Shown: in pieces, positions 19,703 through 28,544 of the stretch | Layout: the number at the start of each line of letters is the position of its first letter | Position numbering within the stretch: the first letter of the stretch is position 1 | Source of the DNA: Burkholderia sp. Bp8992 | GTDB taxonomy: Bacteria; Pseudomonadota; Gammaproteobacteria; Burkholderiales; Burkholderiaceae | DNA length: 64,000 nucleotides | Direction of reading: 5' to 3' | Assembly: GCF_003853705.1 (NCBI RefSeq) | Contig: NZ_QTQI01000024.1 | Location: forward strand, 1-64,000 | Position numbers and translations under genes: made by a program | The notes under the pieces: generated by a model | The model's database searches: none | The model's input: only the letters and a program-made list of their open reading frames with translations | Told to the model about the DNA's origin: nothing

Positions 19703-19839
19703 CGCACGCGGATCGCAGCCAGATTATTTTTGCCGACAGGTTGCACGCAAACGATTGCCCCTGGCCGCTGCCCTAAATTGTTCATTCACCGTTCCGATAA
19801 TAAGGAAAACTATTTGATACCAACGAACGGAATATCCCC

Positions 19840-21426
19840 ATGAATGATCGACGGTTAACGGTTCGCACGAAGCTGATCATGGCTTTCGGACTTCTTACGT
19901 GCATGGTCGTGCTCGTCTCCCTCCTCGGCGTCGTGTCGCTCGGCAACGCGAACGCGGCATTCGAGAATTATGTCAACGGCACCAACGCCCGCGCGACCCT
20001 GGTGGACCGCGTTCGCGTCGCGGTCGACCGGCGCGCGATCGCCGCCCGCAACCAGGTCCTGGCGACCGGTTCACGCGATGCGGACATCGAGAAGGAAGCG
20101 GCACTGCAGGCCGACCGCGAAGTCGGCGCGCTGCTCGGCGAACTGACGAATGCGGTCCGCGAGGGAAGCGGTGCGTCCGACAAGTCTCGCGAGCTGGTTC
20201 GGCAAATCGGGGCAGTCGAGGCGCAGTACGGCCCCGTGGCGCGCGCCATCGTCGATGCGGCGGCGAACAACCGGCGCGATCAGGCCGTCACGATGATCAA
20301 CGAACAGTGCCGGCCGCTGCTGGCGCAGCTTGTCGCGGCCACCGACGCGTATGCAAAGTACTCGCGCACGATGGCCGACCAGCTGGTGAAGGAATCGGAC
20401 GACCGTTATACCTCGCGACGACTGATGCTGATCGCCATCTGCATCGCCGCCGCAGCAGCGGCCGCGATCTCGGGTCTGTTCATCACCCGCGACCTGCTGC
20501 GCGCGCTGGGCACGGAGCCTGCCGCGCTCAGCGACATCGCGCGTCGTATCGCCGCCGGCGATCTCGGCACCGAATCCACGGCCGGCGCCGCGCCGGTCGG
20601 CAGCGTCCTGGCTTCCATGCGGGAAATGCAGGCCAACCTGGTCCGCCTGATCTCGGAAATGCGTACGGCATCGGGCAACGTCGCGACGGGGGCCGCCGAG
20701 ATCGCGTCCGGCAACCAGGATCTGTCGTCCCGCACGGAGCAACAGGCCGCATCGCTGCAGGAAACGGCGTCGAGCATGGAGCAATTGACGTCCACCGTGC
20801 GCCTGAACGCCGACAATGCGCAGCAGGCGAGCGGGCTGGCCGACAACGCATCGGAGGTCGCCCAGCGCGGCAGCGCGGCGGTCGGGCTGATGGTCGACAC
20901 GATGACGGACATCAGCACCAGCTCCACCAAGATCGGCGAGATCACCGCGATCATCGAAGGCATCGCATTCCAGACCAACATCCTCGCGCTCAACGCGGCC
21001 GTGGAGGCCGCCCGTGCCGGCGAGCAAGGCCGCGGCTTCGCGGTGGTGGCCAGCGAAGTCAGAAGTCTCGCGCAGCGTTCGTCGAACGCCGCGAAGGAAA
21101 TTCGCGAACTGATCTCGCAATCGGTCCGGAAAATCCAGGACGGCTCGCATATCGCGAACAACGCAGGCGATACGATGAACCAGGTCACGCACGCGATCTC
21201 CCGCGTGACCGACATCATGGGCGAGATCGCCGCCGCGTCGAACGAGCAGAGCCGCGGCATCGAGCAGGTCAACCTGGCCATCACGCAAATGGATGAAGTC
21301 ACCCAGCAGAACGCGGCGCTCGTCGAACAGGCCGCCGCCGCATCGAAATCGCTCGAAGAACAGGGAAGCCGGCTTGCCGAGGCCGTCTCGCTGTTCCGGC
21401 TCGACGCGCGCCCGGCCGGCGCGTAG
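19840..21426 (+). CDS. Methyl-accepting chemotaxis protein, four-helix-bundle (Tar-type) sensor
   Basis: This 528-residue chemoreceptor has membrane helices at about 12-32 and 199-217 around a periplasmic four-helix-bundle domain (4HB_MCP), then HAMP and the signalling coil with [20 protein letters not shown] and [18 protein letters not shown]. Its tail shows two repeated Gln/Glu-rich methylation helices. The family senses amino acids or organic acids; the ligand cannot be read here. It follows the diguanylate cyclase by 137 bp and ends just before a strong hairpin, so it probably has its own transcript end. Confidence 0.9.
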   Translation: MNDRRLTVRTKLIMAFGLLTCMVVLVSLLGVVSLGNANAAFENYVNGTNARATLVDRVRVAVDRRAIAARNQVLATGSRDADIEKEAALQADREVGALLGELTNAVREGSGASDKSRELVRQIGAVEAQYGPVARAIVDAAANNRRDQAVTMINEQCRPLLAQLVAATDAYAKYSRTMADQLVKESDDRYTSRRLMLIAICIAAAAAAAISGLFITRDLLRALGTEPAALSDIARRIAAGDLGTESTAGAAPVGSVLASMREMQANLVRLISEMRTASGNVATGAAEIASGNQDLSSRTEQQAASLQETASSMEQLTSTVRLNADNAQQASGLADNASEVAQRGSAAVGLMVDTMTDISTSSTKIGEITAIIEGIAFQTNILALNAAVEAARAGEQGRGFAVVASEVRSLAQRSSNAAKEIRELISQSVRKIQDGSHIANNAGDTMNQVTHAISRVTDIMGEIAAASNEQSRGIEQVNLAITQMDEVTQQNAALVEQAAAASKSLEEQGSRLAEAVSLFRLDARPAGA

Positions 21427-21453
21427 CGAGTCGATGCGCAGCCAGGGTTGCGC

Positions 21454-21480
21454 GACGGGCGCCTCGAACCGGCGCCCGTC
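21454..21480 (+). terminator. Hairpin after chemoreceptor gene
   Basis: GACGGGCGCC (21454-21463) pairs perfectly with GGCGCCCGTC (21471-21480) over a 7-base loop, 28 bp past the stop. It is a strong stem but lacks a T tract. Confidence 0.5.
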
Positions 21481-21536
21481 ATGTTCAGTACCGGAAATTA
21501 ACCAGATAGTGGGAATTTTCGCGCGCCAACGATGAC

Positions 21537-21576
21537 GCGAAACAATTCCGTAACGGCCGCGTAACGATCGTTCACC
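21537..21576 (+). promoter_or_regulatory. Pho-box-like direct-repeat array before acid phosphatase
   Basis: Seven-base units GCGAAAC (21537), CCGTAAC (21548), GCGTAAC (21559) and GTTCACC (21570) recur every 11 bp with 4-base spacers. This is the architecture of PhoB sites (CTGTNAC-N4-CTGTNAC); the middle two units match best. The array ends 38 bp before the acid phosphatase start. PhoB control is inferred. Confidence 0.5.
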
Positions 21577-21614
21577 ACAATCCTCCATCTTCAACCCTCA
21601 GGATGGAGTCTTGC

Positions 21615-23576
21615 ATGTTTGCGTCACGAAGCCGTTTCCCGCTGCACGTCGCGGCATTGTCGAGTGCGATCGTACTGGCTGCCTGCGGCGGCGGCGACGA
21701 TGTCGCGTCGACCGGCACGATCGCCGCGGCCGTTCCGGCGCCGCCCGCCGACCCCGGCTTCGTCGACAGCGCGCCGATCCCGAGCGCGCCCGCGTTCGTC
21801 GACAACGTCGCGACCAACCAGCGCGGCGACGCGCGCTATGCGACGCTGTCGACCAACGCCGCGGTGCGCGTGACGAGCCGCTTCCTCGATCTCTGGCAGC
21901 CGGCCACGATGCTCGTCGACGCGGGCGTGACCGCGTCGGCCAACGGCGCGTTCCCGGCCGTCTCGCCATCGCCCTGCTCCGGACTGCCGAACAGCGGCGT
22001 TTCGTGCGGCACGATCGTGAACGACGCGGTGCTGTCGGCCAACGTGCAGTACGTGGTCAACGCGACGACCGCCCGTACGCCGCAGCAGGCCGATGCCGCG
22101 TACTACGACGACCGGCGCGGCAAGGGATACAGCGTGACCGACGGCATGGGCCCGCTCACCGCCGCCTGGCGCACCGCGGCCCAGCAGACGACCAGCATCA
22201 CCAGCGTGCCCGCCGACGCCACGACCGTGCTGTACAACGACGCCGGCAACAACGTCGGCGTCGGCAGCAGCAGCGGCAACGCCAGCTTCGGGAAAGTCGT
22301 CGACCTGCTCAACGAAATGGGCAACAACGCGTCGACCGAGCCGACCAAGCGCTTCTACAAATACGCGCGCCCGTACCGCTGGAGCACGAGCGTGGTCGTC
22401 GCGCCGACGCTCGTGCCGGCCGAAAGCACGACGCCCGCGACCGACGGCGGGTTCATCAGCGGCCACACGGCCGAAGCGGTGCGCGATGCGACGACGATGG
22501 CGTGGCTCGTGCCGGAACGCTTCCAGGAAATGGTCAGCCGCGGCCTCGAGCTCGGCGAGAACCGGATCCTCGCCGGCATGCACTCGCCGCTCGACGTGAT
22601 CGGCGGCCGCATGCTCGCGCTGGCCGTCAGCGCGGCGAACCTGACCGCCTACGCCGGCGACGCGCAGGCCGCCTACGCCCAGGCCCATCAGGCGCTGCAG
22701 CAACTGACGGGCACGAGCGCCACGACGTTCGCCGCGTTCGCGCACACCGGCACGACGGCCACCGACCGGTTCGCCGACTATGCGACGAACAAGGCGGCGT
22801 TCCTGCGCCGCATGACGTTCGGCTTCGGCGCGATCGAATCGACCAACGCGCCGCCGGTCGTGCCGAAGGGCGCGGAAATCCTGCTGCAGACGCGCTTCCC
22901 GTACCTGAGCGCCGACCAGCGGCGCGTCGTGCTGAAGACGACCGAACTGCCGTCCGGCTATCCGGTCATGGACGACGCCGAAGGCTGGGGGCGCCTGAAC
23001 CTGTTCGCGGCGGCCGACGGCTACGGCGCATTCAACGGCAACGTGATCGTGTCGATGGATGCATCGCAGGGCGGCCTGAATGCGGCCGACCTGTGGCGCA
23101 ACGATGTCGCGGGCGCCGGCAAGCTGACGCTGCAGGGCACCGGCACGCTGACGCTGGCAGGCAACAACACCTACACGGGCGGCACGCAGGTGAGCGGCGG
23201 CACGCTGGCGGCGGCATCGACGACGGCGTTCGGTACAGGCGACGTGTACGTCGGCTCGGGCGGCAGCATGCGGATCGCGGCCGGCGCGCCCGTGACGATC
23301 GCGGCCCGCTACACGCAGCTCGACAACACGACGCTCGAACTCGACATCGACGGCAACGGCGGAGGACGCCTGCGCGTGGGCGGCCCGCTCACCGTTGCGG
23401 GCGGCACGCTGCACGTGAAGTTCGTGAACGGCTACACGCCGAAAGCCGGCGACACGATCGCGCTGATCGACGGCGCGGCAGCATCGGCCAAGTTCTCGAC
23501 GGTGACGGTCGACGGGTTCAAGGCCACGCCCGTCTATACCGCGACGGGCGTGTCGATCACGCTGTCGGCAGCGTAA
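21615..23576 (+). CDS. Lipoprotein PAP2-type acid phosphatase with C-terminal beta-strand repeat domain
   Basis: This 653-residue exported protein starts with a lipoprotein signal ending in LAAC (C24). A class A/PAP2 phosphatase domain follows, with the three catalytic blocks KYARPYR (about 245-252), SGHT (about 281-284) and NRILAGMHSPLDVIGGR (about 315-331, catalytic His). From about residue 505 it carries a Gly/Thr-rich segment, GTGTLTLAGNNTYTGGTQ, of the autotransporter-associated beta-strand repeat type, but no beta-barrel. It would release phosphate from organic esters at the cell envelope. ATG 21615 has GGAG six bases upstream; ATG 21603 is less likely. A Pho-box-like array stands upstream. 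Confidence 0.85.
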   Translation: MFASRSRFPLHVAALSSAIVLAACGGGDDVASTGTIAAAVPAPPADPGFVDSAPIPSAPAFVDNVATNQRGDARYATLSTNAAVRVTSRFLDLWQPATMLVDAGVTASANGAFPAVSPSPCSGLPNSGVSCGTIVNDAVLSANVQYVVNATTARTPQQADAAYYDDRRGKGYSVTDGMGPLTAAWRTAAQQTTSITSVPADATTVLYNDAGNNVGVGSSSGNASFGKVVDLLNEMGNNASTEPTKRFYKYARPYRWSTSVVVAPTLVPAESTTPATDGGFISGHTAEAVRDATTMAWLVPERFQEMVSRGLELGENRILAGMHSPLDVIGGRMLALAVSAANLTAYAGDAQAAYAQAHQALQQLTGTSATTFAAFAHTGTTATDRFADYATNKAAFLRRMTFGFGAIESTNAPPVVPKGAEILLQTRFPYLSADQRRVVLKTTELPSGYPVMDDAEGWGRLNLFAAADGYGAFNGNVIVSMDASQGGLNAADLWRNDVAGAGKLTLQGTGTLTLAGNNTYTGGTQVSGGTLAAASTTAFGTGDVYVGSGGSMRIAAGAPVTIAARYTQLDNTTLELDIDGNGGGRLRVGGPLTVAGGTLHVKFVNGYTPKAGDTIALIDGAAASAKFSTVTVDGFKATPVYTATGVSITLSAA

Positions 23577-23850
23577 CCGGCACCGAAGATCGATCCTGCA
23601 ACGGCGCCCACGGGCGAGACCGCGTACCGAAGCGCCGTTGCAGCTCGATGATCGTGGGCAGGTTGAAGTCGTGGACGTCCGGCGCGGCGGCGCCCTGCCG
23701 CCGGCTGACCTCGACGCAGAGTTCCAGCGCCCGCGCGCGCGTCTCGGCGAGCAGCCTCAGCGCCTCGCCCAGCAACCCCTTCTCCAGTTCCGACAGCGGG
23801 CCGTCGTGGCCGGTTTCGCCGATCGCCGGCTCGCTCATGCGGGTTTTCAT
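23557..23850 (-). CDS. Small conserved-looking hypothetical protein
   Basis: This 97-residue protein starts at 23850 behind AAGGAG, and an in-frame extension to 23892 lacks a ribosome site. It is polar and predicted helical (SELEKGLLGEALRLLAET, then LELCVEVSRRQ), with no signal peptide or membrane segment. I do not recognise the family. Its end overlaps the acid phosphatase end by 20 bases on the opposite strand. It lies just downstream of uxaA (56 bp separate the two) but reads upstream-to-downstream away from no clear partner. The ribosome site and codon use support a real gene. Confidence 0.6.
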   Translation of the reverse strand: MKTRMSEPAIGETGHDGPLSELEKGLLGEALRLLAETRARALELCVEVSRRQGAAAPDVHDFNLPTIIELQRRFGTRSRPWAPLQDRSSVPVTLPTA

Positions 23851-23905
23851 CGCGGGTTCTCCTTCGCTGTCCGATTGCGCGCGCGGCCGCACGCCGCCTT
23901 GCGCG

Positions 23906-25429
23906 TCACATGATCGCGCCGCGCAGCCACGGCACGAATTCGCGTTCGCCGATACCGTTGTCCTCGCTTCGGGATTTTCGTCCGGATGCGACGTCGAGCA
24001 TCAGCCGGAACAACCGCGCGCCCGCTTCATCGACCGTGAGCGAACCGGCGACGATCCCGCCGCTGTCGAAATCCATGTCCGATTGCATCCGCTCGAACAG
24101 GCCGCTCGTCGTCGCGATCTTGATCGTCGGCACCGGCTTCGAGCCGAACACCGAGCCGCGGCCCGTCGTGAAGCACACGAGATTCGCGCCGCCGGCGATC
24201 TGCCCGGTCGCCGACACCGGGTCGTACCCGGGCGTATCCATGAAAACGAGCCCCGACTGCCCCACCGGCTCCGCATAGTCGTAGACCGCGCGCAGCGTCG
24301 AGCGGCCGCCCTTCGATACCGCGCCGAGCGACTTCTCCAGAATCGTGGTGATGCCGCCGGCGATATTGCCCGGAGACGGGTTGTTGTTCATTTCGCCGCC
24401 GTTGTCGGCGACGTAGTGCTCCCACCACCGCAACCTGCCGAGCAGGCGCTCGGCCACGTCGCGCGAGGCCGCCCGCGCGATCAGCAGATGCTCGGCGCCG
24501 TAGATCTCCGGGGTCTCCGACAGAATCGCCGTGCCGCCGTTGCGGACCAGCAGGTCGACGGCCGCGCCGAGCGCCGGATTCGCGGTGATGCCCGAGTAGC
24601 CGTCGGACCCGCCGCATTGCAGGCCGACCGTCAGCCGCGATGCCGGCACGGCACTGCGCCGCGCGCCGTCGGCCATCTCCAGCAACTCGCGCACGATCGA
24701 CACGCCCTTGGCCACGGTGTCGCGCACGCCGCCCTCGTCCTGGATCACCAGCGTGCGCACGGTGCCGGGCGCTGCCGCGTCGAGCCGTTGCGCGAGCGTG
24801 CCGACCTGGTTGACCTCGCAACCGAGGCCGACGAGCAGCACGCCGGCGAAATTCGGGTTGCGCGCATAGCCGACGAGCGTGCGCCGCAGCAGTTCGATCG
24901 CGTCGCCGGTCGTCGACATGCCGCAGCCGCTCTGATGAGTGATCGCGACGACGCCGTCGACATAACCAAACGCATCGAGCGCGCCGTGCCGGTATGCATC
25001 GGCGATGGCATGACAGACGCTCGCCGAACAGTTGACGCTCGCGATCACGCCGATGTAGTTGCGGGTCCCCACGCGGCCGTCGGGCCGCACGAATCCGTCG
25101 AAGGAATCGCTGCGATCCGTGCGTTCGTCGCTCGCGCCGCCGGCCGGCCCGCCGTCGTGCGCGTGCCGCTCGGGCATCCCGACGTTGTGCACGTGAACGT
25201 GCTCGCCCGCGGCGATGTCGCGCAGCGCGATGCCGATCGGCTGGCCGCATTTGACGATCGCGTCGCCGCGCGCGATCGGCGCCGTGGCGATCTTGTGGCC
25301 TGCCGGCACCGCGGCCGCCAGCCGCAATGGCGCGCCGTGCACGTCGATCGGCACGTCGGGCGCCAGCGCGTCGAGTGCGACGGCGACATTGTCGTCGCCG
25401 TGAAGAATCACGATTGCCGGTTGCGTCAC
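23906..25429 (-). CDS. uxaA: Altronate dehydratase (UxaA family)
   Basis: This 507-residue enzyme would convert D-altronate to 2-keto-3-deoxy-D-gluconate. It has the N-terminal SAF domain (residues about 1-90, including HNVGMPERHAHDG) and the larger UxaA domain with GRVGTRNYIGV, THQSGCGM, LQCGGSDGYSGITANPALG and GSVFGSKPVPTIK motifs. Its ATG overlaps the stop of the preceding dehydrogenase gene (ATGA at 25426-25429). It is the last gene of the operon that begins with the sugar ABC transporter. The family also includes galactarate and other sugar-acid dehydratases, but pairing with a UxaB-like gene favours altronate. Confidence 0.88.
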   Translation of the reverse strand: MTQPAIVILHGDDNVAVALDALAPDVPIDVHGAPLRLAAAVPAGHKIATAPIARGDAIVKCGQPIGIALRDIAAGEHVHVHNVGMPERHAHDGGPAGGASDERTDRSDSFDGFVRPDGRVGTRNYIGVIASVNCSASVCHAIADAYRHGALDAFGYVDGVVAITHQSGCGMSTTGDAIELLRRTLVGYARNPNFAGVLLVGLGCEVNQVGTLAQRLDAAAPGTVRTLVIQDEGGVRDTVAKGVSIVRELLEMADGARRSAVPASRLTVGLQCGGSDGYSGITANPALGAAVDLLVRNGGTAILSETPEIYGAEHLLIARAASRDVAERLLGRLRWWEHYVADNGGEMNNNPSPGNIAGGITTILEKSLGAVSKGGRSTLRAVYDYAEPVGQSGLVFMDTPGYDPVSATGQIAGGANLVCFTTGRGSVFGSKPVPTIKIATTSGLFERMQSDMDFDSGGIVAGSLTVDEAGARLFRLMLDVASGRKSRSEDNGIGEREFVPWLRGAIM

Positions 25430-26604
25430 GATGCACCTCTTCCTGTCGTTGCGACGACCGCCGGTTCACCGGCCGCCGGGTCATAGCGGGCGACAAGTTG
25501 CCGTAACCGCGGTTGTTCGGCCGGCAGCGCCAGCGAATCCGCGAGCGCGAGCAACGGCTCTATCCGCCGCGCGACCTTCTCGCGATGGTTGACCGCGATA
25601 TCGGCGATGCGATGCGCTAGAAACGGATTGAGAAAGCGTTCGCGCACGCTGTCGACGTAGCGTTCGGCCGTCTCGCGCAAGCCCAGTGCCACGAATACCG
25701 GCGCGACTTCTTCGCGCCATACCGCTTCGAGACCGTCGCGCAGCCGCGCATCGTTCATCGCGTCCAGCACCGTCTCCGATGCGGCGCGCCCCGCCCCGAG
25801 CCACTGCTCGGCGAGCCAGCTGTGCCCGAGGTTGAGGAAGAACAGCTTCAGGCGCTCGTGGCTGCGCAAATCGTCGGTGACGACGATCTGCGCGTGCCGG
25901 CACGGCAGCGTCATGCCGGCACGCCGTTCGACGGCCCATAGCGCGTAGGGCTCCGCGATCGCGCCGACCGGGTGAAGCGGCTCGGACACGATGCGGTCGA
26001 CGAGCGAATTGACCCACACGCACCGGTTGCGCAGATAGTCGGCGAACGTGTCGGGCAGCCGCCACCGGCACGCGAGATCCAGCACGATCTCGCGCAGCGT
26101 GTCGCCGTTGTTCGTCACCAGTTCGCACGGCAGGATGGACACGCCATCGTCGGGCCGTGCCTGCCAGCGCGCATGGAGCAGCACGAGCAGCTTCGCCGGA
26201 AAGCCGCGCGGTACCTGCCCCGGCTGATCCGGCAGGCCCGCGGTGTCGTGCGGATCGACGCGATAGCCTGCGTCGCCGGTGTTGGACACGATGACGCGCG
26301 CCGTCTCGATCGCGGCACGGCGGATCTCGGCCCAGTCGCGCTCGGCATCCCACGCGCGATGCACGGCGCGGCACTCGATGACTTCGTCGACGACGATGCC
26401 GCCGTCGCGCCCGCGGATCCGGACCGGATAGCGGCCGGATGCGCGCAGCGCGTCGATTCGGGCGCGACTGGCCGGGTTTCCCGTCGTCTGGACGATGCCG
26501 ATACCGCCGACCGCGTGGCCTTCGTCCAGTGCCTGGGAAACGAACAGGTCGACGTGCGCCAGCAGGAAGCGGCTCGTGCCGAACTGCAGGATCGGCGGCG
26601 TCAT
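25426..26604 (-). CDS. Mannitol-dehydrogenase-family oxidoreductase, probable tagaturonate reductase (UxaB-like)
   Basis: This 392-residue NAD-dependent enzyme belongs to the polyol-specific long-chain dehydrogenases. The catalytic KxxxxNxxH signature is present as K253, N258 and H261 (RLKLFFLNLGHSW), with the nucleotide-binding region near the N-terminus (GIGIVQTTGN). Members reduce D-tagaturonate, D-fructuronate or fructose. Because it sits directly before uxaA with a 4-base overlap, reduction of D-tagaturonate to D-altronate is the best fit. It is shorter than E. coli UxaB (about 480), so the exact substrate is less certain. GGAG lies eight bases before the start. Confidence 0.75.
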   Translation of the reverse strand: MTPPILQFGTSRFLLAHVDLFVSQALDEGHAVGGIGIVQTTGNPASRARIDALRASGRYPVRIRGRDGGIVVDEVIECRAVHRAWDAERDWAEIRRAAIETARVIVSNTGDAGYRVDPHDTAGLPDQPGQVPRGFPAKLLVLLHARWQARPDDGVSILPCELVTNNGDTLREIVLDLACRWRLPDTFADYLRNRCVWVNSLVDRIVSEPLHPVGAIAEPYALWAVERRAGMTLPCRHAQIVVTDDLRSHERLKLFFLNLGHSWLAEQWLGAGRAASETVLDAMNDARLRDGLEAVWREEVAPVFVALGLRETAERYVDSVRERFLNPFLAHRIADIAVNHREKVARRIEPLLALADSLALPAEQPRLRQLVARYDPAAGEPAVVATTGRGAS

Positions 26605-26635
26605 CGCGTGCGCTCCGCGTGCCGGATTCGATCGA

Positions 26636-27646
26636 TCAGCATTCGACGAGCGCCTTCACGACGGTCTGCCCCGCATCGAGCAAACGCGGCAGCGCATCCG
26701 GCACCTCGTCGAGCCGCATCCGGTGCGTATTCAGCGCGCGGTCCGGAATGCGCCCCGCGCGCATTGCGTCGAGCACCGTCGCGAAATCCTCGGCCGTGGC
26801 ATTGCGGCTCGCGAGCAGCGTGGTTTCCCGCTTGTGGAATTCGGGATCCGAAAACGCGACGTGCCCGCGCACGATCGAGATCAACGTGTACTTGCCGCCG
26901 TGCGCGACGAACTCGAAGCCGCGATTCATCGCATCGAGGTTGCCCGTCGCGTCGAACACCGCATCGAAGTACTCGCCGTTCGTCAACGCCGCGAGACGCG
27001 CCGCGTCGTCCGCGCCCACCTCCACTGTCGCATCGACCGCCAGATGCTGCCGGCAGAACGCCAGGCGATCCGCGCGCGTGTCGAGACACGTGACGTCGGC
27101 GCCGCGCAGCTTCGCGAAGATCATCGCGGCCATCCCGATCGGCCCGGCGCCGACGACCAGCGCCCGCTGCCCGGCGCGGATGTCCGCGCGCCGCACCGCA
27201 TGCGCGCCGATCGCGAGAAATTCCAGCATCGCGGCCTGGTCGAGCGAAATGCCGTCGGCCTTGTGCACGAACCGTGCGGGCACGCTGAGGTATTCGGCCA
27301 GCGCGCCGTCGCGATGCACGCCGAGCACCTTGATGTTCACGCAGCAGTTCGTGTTGCCGTGACGGCATGCGACACAGTGTCCGCACGACAGGTACGGCAT
27401 CACGTACACCGCGTCGCCGGCGCCGAGCCCCGACTCGGGTTCCGCCTCGACGACGACCGCGGAAAGCTCGTGGCCCATCACGCGCGGATATTCGAGGTAC
27501 GGCTGGTTGCCGGTGAAGATGTGCAGGTCAGTGCCGCAGATGCCGACGCGCTGCACGCGCAACAGCACTTCGCCGCTGCCGCGCACGGGCGGGTCGCGAT
27601 GCTGCACGCGCAGCACGCCGGGGGATTCGCAAATCACGCTGAGCAT
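26636..27646 (-). CDS. Zinc alcohol dehydrogenase, probable L-galactonate 5-dehydrogenase (LgoD-like)
   Basis: This 336-residue medium-chain dehydrogenase has catalytic zinc ligands C37, H59 and E60, structural zinc ligands C88, C91, C94 and C102, and the NAD fold GAGPIG at 166-171. The C-terminal block FSDPEFHKRETTLLASRNAT and the zinc-lobe order resemble E. coli LgoD/YjjN as I remember it. That enzyme oxidises L-galactonate to D-tagaturonate. With uxaB- and uxaA-like genes immediately downstream, this reaction would feed straight into them. The start at 27646 follows AAGGAA. Related sorbitol or threonine dehydrogenases are the alternative family reading. Confidence 0.78.
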   Translation of the reverse strand: MLSVICESPGVLRVQHRDPPVRGSGEVLLRVQRVGICGTDLHIFTGNQPYLEYPRVMGHELSAVVVEAEPESGLGAGDAVYVMPYLSCGHCVACRHGNTNCCVNIKVLGVHRDGALAEYLSVPARFVHKADGISLDQAAMLEFLAIGAHAVRRADIRAGQRALVVGAGPIGMAAMIFAKLRGADVTCLDTRADRLAFCRQHLAVDATVEVGADDAARLAALTNGEYFDAVFDATGNLDAMNRGFEFVAHGGKYTLISIVRGHVAFSDPEFHKRETTLLASRNATAEDFATVLDAMRAGRIPDRALNTHRMRLDEVPDALPRLLDAGQTVVKALVEC

Positions 27647-27668
27647 GTCGGGTTCCTTTCGTTCTGGT

Positions 27669-28544
27669 TCATTCGTCGTGGCGTGCGGTGTCGATCCGGT
27701 AGAAGCGGCGCGCGTTGCCGCCAAAAAGGTCGGCCAGCGCCGCGGAGCCGAGCAACTGCGCGCAATCGTCCTCGCACGCGGCCAGCCATTCGCCGTAGCC
27801 GCCGCATGCCGACGCCAGCCGCAGCACCGGCCAGTCGCTGCCCCACATCAGGCGCGCCGGCCCGAACAGCTCGGCCAGCGCGTGGACATAGGGCCGCGTG
27901 CGCGCTCGCACGGCATCCGGGCCCGCCGTCGGCCCGGCCTCCGTCCAGAGGCCGGACAGTTTGCAATGAAGGTTCGGCAGGCTCGCGAGCCGGCTCATCG
28001 ACGACAGCCACGGCTGCCACTCGCTGCGCTCGATGAACGGCTTCGCACCGTGGTCGATCACGATCGGCAGATCCGGATGGCGTCGCGCGAACGCAAGCAG
28101 CGCATCGAGATGGCGCGGCATCACCAGTGCATCGAAACGCAGCCCGTGCTCGAGCATCGCAGCGACCGCACGATCCAGCCGCGCGTCGTCGATCCACGCA
28201 TCGTCGGGCAGGTCCTGCAGCATCGGTCGCAAACCGCGCGCCTTCGGCGCAGACGCAAACGCCGCGATTCGCGCCGGCGCGTCGTCGGCCTTCAGGTCGA
28301 CCCAGCCGACCACCGCGCCGACGGTCGGCGTTTCAGCCGCGAGATCGAGCAGAAAGCGCGTGTCGGCTTCGCTCGGCAGCGACTGCACGATGACGGTGGT
28401 ATCGATGCGCGCGGCGTCGAGCAACGGCGCCAGATCGGCGGGGCCGAAATCCCGGTGAATCGCATCGAGTTCGGCCGGCGGCCAGCAGCCGGCCCGCGCG
28501 GCGATTCGCCAGTAGTGCTGATGGGCGTCGATGCGCGGCGTCAT
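27669..28544 (-). CDS. Amidohydrolase-family sugar lactonase (L-galactono/L-fuconolactonase type)
   Basis: This 291-residue TIM-barrel metallohydrolase of the COG3618 lactonase group begins with the metal motif DAHQHYW (H8, H10) and keeps VIDHGAKP, LSGLWTEA and MWGSDWPV (barrel-end Asp). Relatives in Burkholderia hydrolyse L-fucono- and L-galactonolactones. Its ATG overlaps the stop of the aldo/keto reductase (ATGA at 28541-28544), which supports the pair acting in sequence: aldose to lactone to aldonic acid. The choice between L-galactose, L-fucose and similar sugars rests on the operon. Confidence 0.8.
   Translation of the reverse strand: MTPRIDAHQHYWRIAARAGCWPPAELDAIHRDFGPADLAPLLDAARIDTTVIVQSLPSEADTRFLLDLAAETPTVGAVVGWVDLKADDAPARIAAFASAPKARGLRPMLQDLPDDAWIDDARLDRAVAAMLEHGLRFDALVMPRHLDALLAFARRHPDLPIVIDHGAKPFIERSEWQPWLSSMSRLASLPNLHCKLSGLWTEAGPTAGPDAVRARTRPYVHALAELFGPARLMWGSDWPVLRLASACGGYGEWLAACEDDCAQLLGSAALADLFGGNARRFYRIDTARHDE

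Noticed and set aside
21611-25486. A 1,291-codon plus-strand frame overlapping the acid phosphatase and antisense to uxaA
   Set aside because: It runs in the +2 frame of the phosphatase with Arg-rich sequence. The phosphatase and UxaA have complete catalytic motifs in their own frames.
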